A stretch of 64,000 nt of DNA. Source: Tubiluchus corallicola. Its lineage: Eukaryota > Priapulida > Priapulimorpha > Priapulimorphida > Tubiluchidae. The stretch covers positions 248,001-312,000 of the forward strand of contig JAQGDQ010000051.1 in the NCBI GenBank assembly GCA_030141605.1. The letters are read 5' to 3'. The notes under the pieces were generated by a model. The model did not search any database, was not told the DNA's origin, and was given only the letters and a program-made list of their open reading frames with translations. Shown here piece after piece: positions 43,071 through 55,929 of the stretch; the first letter of the stretch is position 1, and each line of letters opens with the position of its first letter. The position numbers and the translations under genes are program-made.

Positions 43071-43600
43071 TTGAGCTATAGCTTGAGACGCGCAAGCTGC
43101 CAGTCAGTTTGAGCTATAGCTTGAGACGCGCAAGCTGCCTGTCAGTTTGAGCTATAGCTTCAGACGCGCAAGCTGCCAGTCAGTTTGAGCTATAGCTTGA
43201 GAAGCGCAAGCTGCCAGTCAGTTTGAGCTATAGCTTGAGAAGCGCAAGCTGCCAGTCAGTTTGAGCTATAGCTTGAGACGCGCAAACTGCCAGACAGTTT
43301 GAGCTATAGCTTGAGAGGCGCAAGCTGCCAGTCAGTTTGAGCTATAGCTTGAGACGCGAAAGCTGCCAGTCAGTTTGAGCTATAGCTTGAGACGCGCAAG
43401 CTGCCAGTCAGTTTGAGCTATAGCTTGAGACGCGCAAACTGCCAGACAGTTTGAGCTATAGCTTGAGAGGCGCAAGCTGCCAGTCAGTTTGAGCTATAGC
43501 TTGAGACGCGAAAGCTGCCAGTCAGTTTGAGCTATAGCTTGAGACGCGCAAGCTGCCAGTCAGTTTGAGCTATAGCTTGAGACGCGCAAACTGCCAGTCG
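43071..43600. repeat. 38-bp satellite, 14 copies, with a 4-unit higher-order repeat
   Basis: Unit starts TTGAGCTATAGCTTGAGACG and continues CGCAAGCTGCCAGTCAGT. Each unit holds the palindrome AGCTATAGCT and a potential stem AGCTTG/CAAGCT. Variant units 6-9 and 10-13 repeat in the same order, so 152-bp blocks were duplicated. Confidence 0.97.
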
Positions 43601-44649
43601 CCGGCGTTGCTAAGTTTATTAACCATTGCGGTTTATTTCACAACTATTAGCATTGCCGATATTACCATGTAATAAACATTACTATTGCTTCTGTCAGCAA
43701 CCATTGTTTGCAGTGCTGACGAATCTGGGACGAGTGCGTTACTTTGGTTTAACGAGGTGGTTGTCATCGCCATCATTGTATGAAGTTTCGTTGAACCTGA
43801 AGTCACGGTGAAGTCCGTGATGGACAGTCCATTTTTAGTAGGGTAGGCTTAACCCACTGGTAGTGAATTCAATACTCCGCAGTTTACAGCTGCAATTTTA
43901 CTTTTGATTCGCTGATGTTGATTACGTGTTTAGTAAGCCAAGATCTTCGTACTTATCTGCAGCATTTGCTAGCTAGCACAGTTTCGTTTGTGTACTGTCA
44001 TCGTTGGATTGGCGTCATCGAGAGTACGTCATCGGCGCTTACGTGTGCTATGCCCACTGACCCCTTCCAGCTCTGTTATTTGACTCGGGAATATATTTGC
44101 TTAATTAAAGTCCTGTGATCATTAACTATTATTGTTTAACTGTGAACTGCTTCTTAAAGTACGGTTAATTAAGAATTTGATATAGATTAAATTTTGTTGC
44201 GTTTTATCCTTCATTGTTCAGTTAATCATGACTCCTAAGTTCCGAGGCTCGGGTTTCGCTAGCCCTTGTACGAAAACAAAAAAGCCTTAACCTCCTAAAT
44301 TTTAGTAATAAACTCGTGTCATTTAACACAAGTCCAATATAGCACCTTTCGTTCTTTCTCTCTTCTTTTCTCCCTATTTTCTACCCATGTCCGTAGTACT
44401 CGTGTTGTCTTTTTCAGTCACCTTTGCCAACCAAAATCAATAAATGCATAAATGATTTGAATCGAAACAGGTCTTACTTCGAGAGCAATCCAACTTCCTT
44501 GCCTACTTCATCTGAAGTTCATAACCGCATCTTAGTGAATGAAACACTTTTTAATACTGAAGGTTCAGTTTCTACCACCAATCATGTTTTCGCCCGCTGC
44601 TCCAGCTCATGAAACTTCTTCAAGCAAGCAAGTCCACAGCTAAGGTAAT

Positions 44650-44955
44650 TAGACAGCAACAGTAGGTGTACAGAAACAATAAGTACACAACAACAATAAG
44701 TACATAGCAACAGTGAGTATACAGTAACAGCAAGTACTTAGTATACAACAATAGTAGGTACAGAGAAACAAGAAGTACGCACTACAGTAAGCATGCAGGA
44801 CAGTAAGTACACAACAACAACAGTGAAAATACAGCGACAGTAAGTACACAGCTGCACAAAGCATGTAGTGACAGTAAGTACACAGCAACAGTGATTACAC
44901 AGCAGCAGTAAATGCACAGGAGTAACGTAAGCACACAGCAACTATAAGTAGTACT
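44650..44955. repeat. Degenerate CAGTAAGTACACAGCAA minisatellite
   Basis: Irregular ~18-21 bp units of the form ACAGTAAGTACACAGCAAC. Frames through it (CTYC/LLSL-like) are artefacts. Confidence 0.85.
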
Positions 44956-44999
44956 ATGTGTACGTACAACTGTAGTGCTAAAATGTAATTTTCTGCAAG

Positions 45000-46300
45000 A
45001 ATGAAAACATTAAAACTTATTATGCAAATTTTAAGTTTAATAAAATGTTTTATTATTTTCCCAATCTCTTACGCAAACGTTACATATATAAACAAGTTTA
45101 CATACGTGATTATTTGAATTCGTACCTTGGTAAGAAGTGACATGCGCTCCAGGACAGTCAAACTTGCTTTACCATTATGAAAAGTAATAATTTAGTAATG
45201 TTTATCACAGATTTAATTCTTTACAGCGCATCGCAATTCTACACTGAAATATTTCAACTACAACTGGAAAATAAAAAAAATGGCTACAAAATATCAGATA
45301 ATACACAGACATTTGAAGCTAAACACAATATTTATACGAAAAGGCAGTCGCAAAAATAATCTGTCTTATCTAAGTTATTCCTGCGTTATCAGTGTCTAGA
45401 ACAGCTCAATATACAAGGTGCGCGGAACCTCTGCGCTGTTGTTACCAATTTTCTTTCAGTAATTACATATGCAAAGATGGTAAAAAGGCGCGTGACAAGT
45501 TTCATAATTTCATTTAAAAATTTACTCATAACTATACAATAGGTTTGTTAGTGTTTTTACGCAAAGAGCTCACTAGCTAGGTATGGGACGATCTGATTGG
45601 ATGTTCTGTAGGACAATTATTGTAGAATCTGGGACAAACCGTAAGCGCACTTTTCGACAGATGTATAAATGCTATGAATCTCTATTTTGTCGTGTAAATA
45701 GAATGTATAATAATGATAGTAATTTTTTTATTTAAACAATACAGTTAGAAAAACAGTACAAAGAAATATTGTGGGTTCTTGCCTGGCTAACGTCTCGCAA
45801 TAAGCTGACAATCTTCACTATTCGCCTTATTTTAATGTAAGCGCTACGAAATTGTCGTGTGACTCGCGTTCGTAACAAAATCATAAGATCATAATTATTA
45901 TTGTCAATAATATTATGAGATAAAATTTAGCAAAGTTGCAACTTAGAATTTCAATAGTATATCACAGTGATTAACTTCATATACGGATAAACGTAAGTCT
46001 ACCGTGCACGATGATCTGAAACTTTTCATTTTTTGCAAACACCATCTTCTATTTTCCCCTGAAGGTATATCAGGTGGTGCAAAAAATGTGTCGAGGTTTT
46101 GATCACGACATTAATTAAAAGAAGAAATAACACAATCGTTAAAAAATTACCATACTGATGTTGTAGACCATTACTAAAAGTTTTTTGGTCACTCCTTTGG
46201 ATTTTGCTAAAAATACAGAAGTTTTACAACAATAAGTCACAAAAATAAATGCCGGAAATGTGTGTCACTATTGTTAAAATTTACAGCAAGTGCTCCATGT
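45000..46300. other. Intergenic DNA without supported gene
   Basis: AT-rich with no recognisable protein, repeat family or RNA gene. Confidence 0.4.
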
Positions 46301-46301
46301 G

Positions 46302-47293
46302 CATAGGCATACGAGGGCGCGGGACGGGTTCGCTGGTTCCCTCCCAGGGCAAATAAATTGAACATTTTCAGGGCAAATGCTCGTTATTTTCAGGGCAAAT
46401 AGTTCCGTTTTAGGATTTCTTATTTTCAAAAATTGCTTGCGTACTGGCTACAGTTAAAGTGTTTCTTATACGACAAAATATACTTCTTATACTTCAATTC
46501 ACTAAACTTCATAAGTCCTTTATAAGTGGCACTTTTTAAACACATGCCTGTCATGTACTGGCAAGGTTGTAGACATGTTTGTAATAAGAAAAACATAATC
46601 CGTCACCATTATTTCTTTTGAATTTCTGAAACAATAGAAAACGTATATTTGAAAGTATTCGTATGTTTGCTCAGTGAAAAAAATTGGACTTTTTGCATTT
46701 GTGCGCTATAACTGTTGCAATTACTATTGGTTACGAGAAAATTATTGCCCCTACTGTACAGAAGAAACCAAAAAGAAGAGAAAAAAACTGATAAAACTAT
46801 TATAAAGCGCATTTAATTTTGAGTGAAGTTAGTAGAAGCACTGACTGTCAGAAATTTACCGGGTACGTTCACGCTGGATTCTCACTGGGAATGCAGTCAT
46901 TGCTCTTTTCTTTTTTCCTCTTCATTAATTTTTGATTTCTAACAATAGTAAGTGGAAAGAACTTTAAAAACAATAATGATTAAAACATATTATTAAAAAA
47001 TACGTTTACGTCTACTTGTGATTGCTTTTATGTATAGCGAGGCGATCATTTCCTGACATTCTCTGTTTATCCTATTGAATAAAAATACGTGTAAATACAA
47101 ATAAGTATAAACATACAGACCTATAAGTGTAAGTACTTTGTTTTTAGACGTATTTGTCAGTCTATGCTCTACAGAATTATATAAGTCGTTGTTTGCACTT
47201 ATTTTAAATAACTCAAACTAGTCAACTTAGAACATTTTCAGGGCATTCCTTCTACCCCCCCCCCCCATGTGAAACTGCTTCCGTACGCCTATG
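46302..47293. mobile_element. Possible DNA transposon bounded by CATAGGC(A/G)TACG inverted ends
   Basis: CATAGGCATACGAGG at 46302 and the reverse complement of CATAGGCGTACGGAAG at 47278-47293 are inverted. Next to both ends lie AACATTTTCAGGGCA copies (46361, 47230), the left one inside a three-fold CAGGGCAAAT repeat. No transposase inside and no clear target-site duplication. Confidence 0.4.
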
Positions 47294-47534
47294 TCAGTGT
47301 GCCCTCCATTTTTACTGCAAACAAGACCAAGGCATTTCTTTCACCAGCTGACACAGTTTCTCACTTCTCCCAAATGTCATTTTATGTCACAGCCTATGAG
47401 TCGTTCCTCCGGTATCTATAAAGTTGGAACTAAAGTTCCAAGGTTATTCCTTTCGAATGAAACTTCTACAAGTCACATTCTTAAAATGCTTTCTGTGAAA
47501 ATAAAGGCTGCAGTAATACATAGTTTCTCACTTC

Positions 47535-47650
47535 TTCAAGGGACATTTGCCAGCACTCAACAATTTTTTCTTTCAGTTCTTTTGCACCAAACAGCTCTGT
47601 GCGGCCAATGTGGCACCGTAATCCAGAGGATTGAATCCCTTTTCTTATGA
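47535..47650 (-). pseudogene. Mariner/Tc1-like transposase C-terminal remnant
   Basis: On the minus strand NPLDYGATLAAQSCLVQ, then after a shift ELKEKIVECWQMSLEEVR, resembles the end of the DDE/D domain (LNPxDYxxWxxL...ELKxxI...W). About 40 codons, frameshifted. Confidence 0.4.
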
Positions 47651-47960
47651 TAATAATAATATTTATTTATTTATAGAGTGCAGAAAGCAACCAATTAGTA
47701 TCATCTGTTGGGCATTAGTAGGGCGTACACAATTATTACTGAAAGCACAGACTTACAATTAAAAATGACTGCAGTAAAAATATAAGCACATATTGATACA
47801 AGTATACAAGCGCACAGAACAATCACAAAAGTATTTAGAAATTCACCAGGCACATTGATGTTAACATTCCTTGGCACGAATCTTTGTCAGTGCTTTTCTG
47901 CGGTGAAGAAAATGACGTAAACTGGTTGATACTTTATTGTTTTGCTGCAATGTGAATGAG
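47650..47960 (-). mobile_element. Retroelement 3' end
   Basis: Minus strand ends CACTCTATAAATAAATAAAT ATTATTATTATCA, a LINE/SINE-type tail, preceded by about 250 bp without a recognisable domain. Confidence 0.4.
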
Positions 47961-48179
47961 TGATTTACATGTCAACGTTGCTGTTTTCCAATTGGCTGTT
48001 GGTTGACATTGTTCCGGCAGGTAATTTTTAACGCACAAAAACGTTTCGGCCATAACTTAAAAAAACTACTAAAATTATAAACTTGTAACTTTCGCCCCCC
48101 CCCCCCACAATATATTGTAGCATCACGCTGTGAAATTTCAAATTTGCAGAGCACTTGCTTCTAATATTATTGTAGTCTA

Positions 48180-48214
48180 AAAACTTCGGCACACTTTTCT
48201 GCGCCACCCTATAT
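48180..48214. other. Possible mariner-type terminal inverted repeat
   Basis: CTTCGGCACACTTTTCTGCG CCACCCTATA ends at a TA, as mariner right ends do. No partner end was found. Confidence 0.3.
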
Positions 48215-49471
48215 TATATGATCATCTATTTCATACTGCTGGCCTAAAATTTTACTAAATTATTGGCATTTTGTTTCTCCAACAAACTAATGAAACAAGA
48301 TATATTATCATAATTCCCAGTGAGGCATTGAAAAGGTGTCGTATCCTGTAATTTCTTTCTTGTAACATTTACACTAATAACTTATACTATCTAAAAAATA
48401 TATTCTACGTTTATTAGGTCTATAATAGAATCTCTTGTATAATTAACATTACGTGAGTAGGAAATGGCGAAATGCAAAGCTGCCAAAATAAAGTAATAGT
48501 GCAATATACAGTTTTTCTTCAAGTTTGCAGTGACGATGGCATAGGTTCTAGGTCAGCAGGGCACTTAGTTGCCTTAATCAAATTCCAACTCTGGGACTTG
48601 AGTTCCAGTTGCGGCAATGCCCTGGGCACCAGAAGGAGACAAAGAAACTTTACAACTTTATTTTCATATATACAGATTCACTTAAGTTCGCACAGATCCT
48701 TTCTTATTTAATGTGACGTGAGTCATATGACCCCATTTCATATAGTTCGTGTCTGCTTCTTTTGAAAAATGTCTTGTGCAGCAGCGTTTGCGTAATGTCA
48801 GTCATTAAGTAAGTGTAATATGGCCCTGCATGTCATATCTATAGGTACATAGAATAACAGTGCTGTTCGAGTTCGTAAAGCATTATCATCAACCTTTTGA
48901 GGTTTTTCAAGTTTTTATTACGGACTGATGCAGAGACGCGTTTCTATGGCAACAGCGACTTTAGAAGATGATAAGCCGGAACTTACTGTCGGGAGTAAAT
49001 AATAGCTCATCCTATATCGCTTGAAAGATAACTCAGGTGATTTGGTCGCACTTCCTTTTAGTTACTGTGACATCCTAACGTAACCGAGGGAAAATTAACT
49101 TGCCAAAGTAAAAACCTCGTTTTGTGCAAAGAAAGCCTAGGAAGCACCTTGCATCGAAGAAACAGGTGAACATGCTTCCAAACTAGTAGTGTGTGCATGT
49201 TTATAATTTTCCTCATAGATGGCGCCACAGTATTAAACTACGCATGAATCTGGTACTGTAAACAAAATCGGGATTGTGCTGATATGCAATGAACGCTAAG
49301 TAATAAGGAAAATTAAGACGAATTTAAAAGAAGACTTGCCAGAAACATACCTCATATTCCATATGCTGATTAACAGGAACGAAACAAGTGCTGAGACGTT
49401 AAAAATACTCGCTGCCTACCCACTGAACCGACCAAGCCATCCTATATCAGTGGTTTTATACGTGTGGTGGT

Positions 49472-49747
49472 CAGGGCCTATTTCAGCCTAAGCGAGGCCC
49501 GGGGAAGTGGGGTGTGTGAGGCCTCCTCGGGAGGGGGGGAAGCGCCGGGGGGCGGGCGCCACCATGGTTGGCGCCCAGAAAATTTTTTAACTGCTAGAAC
49601 TCCGGAGAAGCATTATCGAAGAGAAAATATGGAGTTATACAGTATGTTCGCATAAAGCAAAAAAATAATGTTACCTCGGCGCGAGGCCACCCTGGAGGGT
49701 GAGGCCCCGGGGAAGTATCCCCACTTCCCCCCTTGAAATAGGCCCTG
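49472..49747. mobile_element. Non-autonomous hAT-like MITE, 276 bp
   Basis: Terminal inverted repeats CAGGGCCTATTTCA (49472) and TGAAATAGGCCCTG (49734-49747). Flanks GTGGTGGT and GGGGTGGT are an 8-bp target duplication with one mismatch, as hAT elements make. The GC-rich inner part is also inverted (GAGGCCCGGGGAAGT / ACTTCCCCGGGGCCTC). No coding capacity. Confidence 0.88.
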
Positions 49748-50039
49748 GGGGTGGTAAGGCTGGTATGCAATGCTGATACGTAATGGATCAATATGTTATG
49801 GAGGTAGTGATGAAAATAAATAGTGTTTCGCCGCCGTAACAATATATTATTATAATTTATTATATTATAATATTTATGTTTGTATGTTTTAAATATAAAC
49901 TTGGTTACCATATTCTTTTGCAATTTTCTAAGAATAATAAACTGTTCTAATTTAGAATCATGTTATGATGTGTTGAAATCTGAAAGTGTTAATCTAAAAA
50001 TGTGTCGCTTGTTGCTGAATGTTGGTTCTAAAACAGTTA

Positions 50040-50770
50040 GAAGTGTTGTGAGGGGTGAATTAGGCGAATTTCCGTTGTCTATTATAGCCATTAAATAGTT
50101 GTTTGAATTTGTGGCTCCCTCTCTTGGAGGATAATAGCTTGGCAAAAGATGCTTATAATCTTTCTAAAGACATTAGTTAAAGTGGTGGCCTTTTGTGGAT
50201 CAAATTCCTTAAAACTGTTTTGTTTGATCTGGGTTTTGGAGATGTTTCGAAACACCAAGATGGATTTAATAAAAACAAATTTGTCAAAACCATTAATGAT
50301 AAACTTGAATCTCTACACAGACAGTACTGGTAGCAAGAAATGAATGAAGACATTAATAAACTCAAAACGTATAAACTCTTTAAGAATACATATAGGATGG
50401 AAAAACTAATTATTTGTTGATTGGTATCCAAACATGTCCAAACTACTTTAACAAGATTTCGTATTAGTGTTCACAAATTAGCAATTGAAATCGGAAGATA
50501 TTATAAGCCGAGGAATTACCTGTAAATCAATTAGAATGCAAAAATTGTTGTTTGTATAAAGTAGAGGATGAATTGCGTGTAATTAATGAATGTCCAAAGA
50601 GCGCTAATATAACAGAGGAAAGTTTTTGGTACTCTTTCTGATTTTTGTACTAACCTTCAGTATGCGTCTCTTAATAAGAAGCTTGTGCTTTTAAATTCGT
50701 CACAAGAAGTAGAAGTTATAACAATCAATGCTTGATTGATCCAAAAAAACTTTCATCTGACTGATGAAAC
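50040..50770 (+). mobile_element. LINE C-terminal domain remnant
   Basis: Across several frames: KLKTYKLFKNTYRMEKLI, LTRFRISVHKLAIEIGRYYK and CKNCCLYKVEDELRVINECP. This is the common RT-associated C-terminal domain (LRTYxxFK...LAxFRxGxxxLxIExGRY...CxxC..VEDExHxLxxCP), with the His replaced. Stops and shifts throughout. Confidence 0.7.
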
Positions 50771-51556
50771 TCAGAACAAACCTGACTGATTAACAGCAAT
50801 AATTTTACAATAACAGTCTATGATATCAAGACTGTTTATACGTATGAATATTGCTTTGTTGTATGTGCGTATTTGCTGAATTATTGTACCATATACACGT
50901 GGTTTCTTCGTATTATAGTCTGCTTCTGTTTTATGTCTAGTGTATACATTTTTTTCTCTTCTGATCTCTTCTGATCTACATTTCAATAAAGGTCATAGAG
51001 CAGAAAAACATTAGCGTATAAAATTTCATTGCTACAACTTTAACTCTCGTCATACCTCCTTTTCTTATGGAGCGTCGTACAATATGTACACCAAAGTATT
51101 TCGCTAATTATAGATTATTGGTTACGTAACATCCAAACGACTATATTTTCATAATACAATGTACGCACAGAAAACTTAATGGAATTGGAATGTAGTCTGA
51201 ATCTTGAGTTGTAATTTATTTCTCGAAGAAAACGTGCTTCCGCAGCATCCATCTTGCAGACTCATAAATTGCCTAAGGCATCATCTCTGATTTAAAGGCC
51301 TGGAATTACAGGAAACCTGGGACTACTTTATTTAAGGCATTCATATTTCGCTGATAGGTTTTTTTTCAAAATTTATTTTGTAGATTGTAATACCTAGTAT
51401 ATAGGATATGATCACCAAGTACTAAGTATTACAATAGATGATAAATTAGATTTTGAAAAACGCGTCAGCGAAACACGACAGAAAGCCAGGAATAGATGTC
51501 TATTAATAAGAAATAAGTGAGATAAGCAATCTAAGATTAATAAAATTTCTCAATGT

Positions 51557-51712
51557 CAAGATTATTATTAATGATAATAGGAACCTACGATGAATTATAT
51601 TTTGACTTCAAACTGGCAAGGCAGGAAATGCGAAAAAGTTGAAACACAGCCTGGATTTGAGCCTGGGAACTTCCGTTTATGGTGCAGACGCCTTAGACCA
51701 TTAGGCCAATGT
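51557..51712 (-). repeat. tRNA-derived SINE, copy 1
   Basis: On the minus strand, TGGCCTAATGGTCTAAGGCG (A-box-like) and CAGGCTCAAATCC (B-box-like) are spaced as in a tRNA. They are followed by AGGCTGTGTTTCAACTTTTT and a body ending near GTCAAG. Stems are imperfect, so this is a SINE head and not a tRNA gene. Confidence 0.75.
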
Positions 51713-51916
51713 ATCCCAAAATTATCAAGGAAATTTGGTGATGCATAATTTATTCCTTAGAACTGGCTAACCAAATTCAGCATTTCCAATGTTATATCGC
51801 TCACACTAGAGTGATTCTAAATGATTAAATTATTTTTTATTTTTTATTAGCTTTGAGCCCGGAATTTCTGTAGCTAATTAATTGATTATTATAATTTTAA
51901 TTTATATTTTTTGATG

Positions 51917-52080
51917 TCAAGCGTGTTGTTAATGATAATACGAACCCACTAGGCCTAGTAATTAAATTTTGACTCTAAACTAGAATAGCAAAAAATGTGA
52001 AAAAAAGGTGAAACGTGGTCTGGATTTGAACCAGGAAACTTCTACTTACATTGTAAATGCATTGGACCATAAGCCCGTCC
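51917..52080 (-). repeat. tRNA-derived SINE, copy 2
   Basis: Aligned along its whole length with copy 1 about 360 bp away, same strand: TGGATTTGAACCAGGAAACT, GTGAAAAAAAGGTGAAAC and AATGATAATACGAACC all have counterparts. More degenerate A box. Confidence 0.75.
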
Positions 52081-54960
52081 AAAATTCATCTCTTATTGTT
52101 GGTCAATATCACTAATAATCGTTGATAACTAACATAAATATTAAGACATCTTGACATTAAAATTATAATAATCATTGAATTACCCACGGAAATGTCAGGC
52201 TTCAAAAGTAAAAAAATAATGTATACCTAGAATCACTGTAGAGTGAGCGGTCTAACATTGGAAACATTGATTGGCGGTCTAACATTGGAACATTACAAAC
52301 AATGCATTTCAACTTTTTTTATTTTATTACGAACAGCAATAGTAACGGCCGCAGCAACTGCAACTACAACAATCAAAGCAAAGGCATAAAAAAGCAGCAA
52401 CATGAAATCATTAATTTTGTGGCAGAACAAAAACAGTGGTCGATTGGTCACCATGCTTCAGTGAGCAGACGCACGCCTGTAGTTCATAGCTTCTTGTACA
52501 TTACAGCTTGAAGTTTACGCTGTTGTGGGCGTGGGACTGTGTAACTGGGAGAATGACCTTAACATGCGGACACCCCGGAAGGATTAATTTCATGCGACAA
52601 CTTTCAAATTTCGTTTCATTAAACCAAAAAATTGTCCAACTTTGTTGGACAAACTTTTGTTTTATAAATGCATCACCGATAGGTACTTTTTCTGTTATTA
52701 CTGACTCATTTGATAGTAAGCTAACATGTAGGCGAAACTACCAGGTTTGCAGATCAACTCCGGTTTGTGCTCCAGTTACCTAAATGAACTTTGCGTGAGA
52801 TAATAACCAACCACTGCTCTTAACACACGCTTAAACTTATGACGTACCCAAGTATGTCCAATCGCATTTGTCGTTTCATGGGTAAATAGGAAGAAAAGCA
52901 TCAGGTGCTTGATGAACACATTTTTATGCAGACTAAGAGCAGGTGATAGTAAAAGTCTTCTTCGTGAATCTTTGCCATTCATAGTAGTACGTTGGTAATC
53001 TAAACTAGAAGCGTGATGAATGGCTAAATCAAAGATATCTATTAGAAATGGAAGTGCTAATCAGTATTAGTCCTACGGTGTTTCTTCTTTGGATTATAGT
53101 ATCATATCTTTCGTGCCGCAGTATTCAAGGTAAGACCAGTTAATTTTGACACTGCCGACTACAAGAACATAAACAAAAAGTACTTAGAGTTTTGCATCAA
53201 GAAGCGTACGTGGATTTTCACACTATGCCTCTGACTTTTTTATCAATTACAAAAAGAATGCGAAAATTGCTTAGTGATATATTACTTTAGTCTGCGCACT
53301 TTTGGTTCCTTTGCTGTGTTAGCCTTTAATGTCGCATTTATGATTATTTTCATTATAATTATAATGGCAGTACTAAAATTTTTTTATTATATTCTATTGC
53401 CCTGTTGTAATTCTGTAAAACAGTAACATTATAGTACTGTATACCCGCTATTCTACCAGTTTATCAATTGTTACATTTCAAGACCGTTGCATTGCATTGT
53501 TACATGTCGTGTAAAGGTAAAAACCACTGATTTACATATCAGTGAATAACATCGGCGTACAAGCAAATGTCATCTGATGATATCCGATGATAATGAGCTC
53601 TGGATTTGATGATGTCTTTAAAAAATTTTGCTTAAATATCGGGGACTGAGCGGGAAAGGTTAGTAATTTTGCTGTTAGTTACAGTTACATCTAATGAACT
53701 TTGGCTAGGTACATAAAATTTTGCTGCAGGAGTACAAAAAATGGGATCAAGCAAAACTGAAGAACAGTTTATGACAATTTATTGCATTAAAGTTTTATTA
53801 AAACAATAAAGAATCTGTCATTTGGAAACCCTCGCATATCTCGCGCACTGTATGTTATCTTGAGGAGCATCGAGGGCACACTACTGTTGAACTCAAAATC
53901 ACCTAACTCTTCCTTTCAAATGTCTCATGAGCTTGAATCATCTCGGCCGCACTTCTGTCTTTTAGGATGTTTTTAGGGGAGCTGAGGTGGATCTCCACGC
54001 CATCGGTCTACTCGAAAACATTAAGCTCATAATTTTCGGCTCCAATCACACCCATAACCCTTCAAGATTGAAGGCTGCACAAGACCCATAAGGCTTCTCC
54101 ACTAAATATTACGAGCGTGACAAATTCTCTGCCGTTTCACCAATCCTTAGCCAGTTTGGTGCAATAAATTGTTTTGTACTATTATCCATTGTTTTTACCC
54201 CTTGCCAGAAAAGGGTTATGTACCACCTTGTATAGGGAAAATATTTGGTTTTTGTGCTAACAGTCATCGCCGTATCTAACGGGAAAAAAGAGGAAGATAA
54301 AATTTAGCTCGCAAGGATGTGTAAACTTTGATCTAGACGTACTAACGAAAAAATAGTCTGAAAAATTCAAGGCTTTAGACGCTGTAATGGAGGCCTGCTA
54401 TCCTAGCATGTTGCAATGTAGGGCCACCGTATACAATCTCATTAGCCGACAGGGTAATTTTCAGTAACACTCAGAAGAACAAAGCATTTACTAGGTTTTT
54501 GCCAGAAGGATAAATAGCATGTTAATGTGACTGGCGTTCTACTGTATGTTTAGCGTGTTGAGTATAAATTGATCAGCTTACTGTTCAGTGTACAGCTATA
54601 AGTTGCGGTAGTTAGAAGGGTTATTACATAATTATGAACAATAATCAAGTGGGCGCTTTGCGTGATTTTCGTGCGTCTCTTTTCGGTGCATTTCTACTTT
54701 GTATGTTTTATAAATTACTTTCACGTGAAAAAACTCAGATTACTTCAGCTCAGTTGTATTTTAATCTTGGTAATTCAAGACTGCTGTTTGTTATTACCAT
54801 TATAACAGTTTTCAATAACCAATAACCAATTTGTTTCGATTTCTATAGTGTGTACGCGTTACTTTGACGCGATTTCACATTGACTCGCCTCCTGTCTTGC
54901 TGACAGGAAACAGACAGGCTCAAGAGATGCTCTTTCTTCCAAAACCATGAAGGCCATCTT
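52081..54960. other. Intergenic DNA without supported gene
   Basis: A short duplication GCGGTCTAACATTGGAA occurs at 52237 and 52273. Nothing else is recognisable. Confidence 0.4.
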
Positions 54961-54969
54961 TCGGCGGCA

Positions 54970-55650
54970 CAAGGGTTTGTAATTGGGACCCTCCTATTAA
55001 TTCCGTTCACTAGTGACCGGTCTAATGCCCTGGAAGGGATTATTCCTAATGCTGAAATGTACGCAGATGACACGATAATTTCGGTGAATCGTACATACGT
55101 AGTTTTAGTAAATTTCAAATATGATTGTGCTAATATTGCATCTCATTGTTCTAAAGACAGTGATATGGTCATAAATACTGAACAAGATAAAAACTTCGTT
55201 AACTATCATCACATGAAATTATATGGATGGTTTTAATAAAAACAAAAATTACGCAGATTGGTGCAAACGAACGCTTATAAATTCTCTTCCTGTTATTTGT
55301 CTGTTAATGATAATGGCGTAACTAAAACTTGTCTATAGCAAATTTAGCTATTCTCAAAAAAATAAGAAAATTTTAGCCGAGACGTAAAAGGTACTGTTTT
55401 ATAACAGTTACTTCAAATTAAAGATTGAGTACTGTTGCACTGTTTAGAACAACTGCACTGATACTCTTTTCTGAGAGCTTTTCAATTCAAAAGAGAGTAA
55501 TGGGGTTCATTCTTGACACGCCTACAGATTGCTTCACTGTTCAACTGCTAAGTGACTTGAACTGGTTGTCCTTAAAACATAGAATAAATTGTCATAAGTT
55601 GGTTATGATGTACAAATCCTTGACAATAGTTGCTTTGTGTTGTTGAGCTT
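54970..55650 (+). mobile_element. LINE reverse-transcriptase fragment with YADDT
   Basis: An open frame from about 54973 gives QGFVIGTLLLIPFTSD...NAEMYADDTIISV (motifs B-C, core Gly-Ser partly lost) to about 55190. After a gap, 55440-55646 gives FSIQKRVMGFILD, LLSDLNWLSLKHRINCHKLV and MMYKSL, the RT C-terminal end. Confidence 0.75.
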
Positions 55651-55929
55651 TTAACAGTTAATAGCCTGTATTGAATTATATTTCAGCATACCTTTTTAAC
55701 TATCGCATCTTGTTGAATAGCATAATAATTTTTTATAAATAATTGCCAATTCTTATTCTTGTAATAGCATTTATGCTTAATTTTAATGTGACTGTAATAA
55801 TAATTTAAAATTTTGTATTTTGTCATTATACTGGCCAATCTAAAATTAGTGTAATTATAAAGAAGTTAGAATGTCATCCAATATAAATAAGGCAAAAATA
55901 AAAACAACAACAACAACAACAATAATAAT

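Noticed and set aside
43071-43600. CRISPR-like array of 38-bp repeats
   Set aside because: Units are directly contiguous with no spacers, and the context is eukaryotic.
47291-47650. 119-aa plus-strand ORF
   Set aside because: The opposite strand shows mariner-like transposase text, so this frame is a shadow of a decayed transposase.
51645-51712. Functional tRNA gene (minus strand)
   Set aside because: A- and B-box-like segments are present, but acceptor and anticodon stems do not pair and a second diverged copy with the same flanking body exists, so it is a SINE head.
52508-52783. 91-aa plus-strand ORF with several Cys
   Set aside because: Looked for a sushi or other extracellular module, but Cys spacing and splice sites do not fit any family I know.
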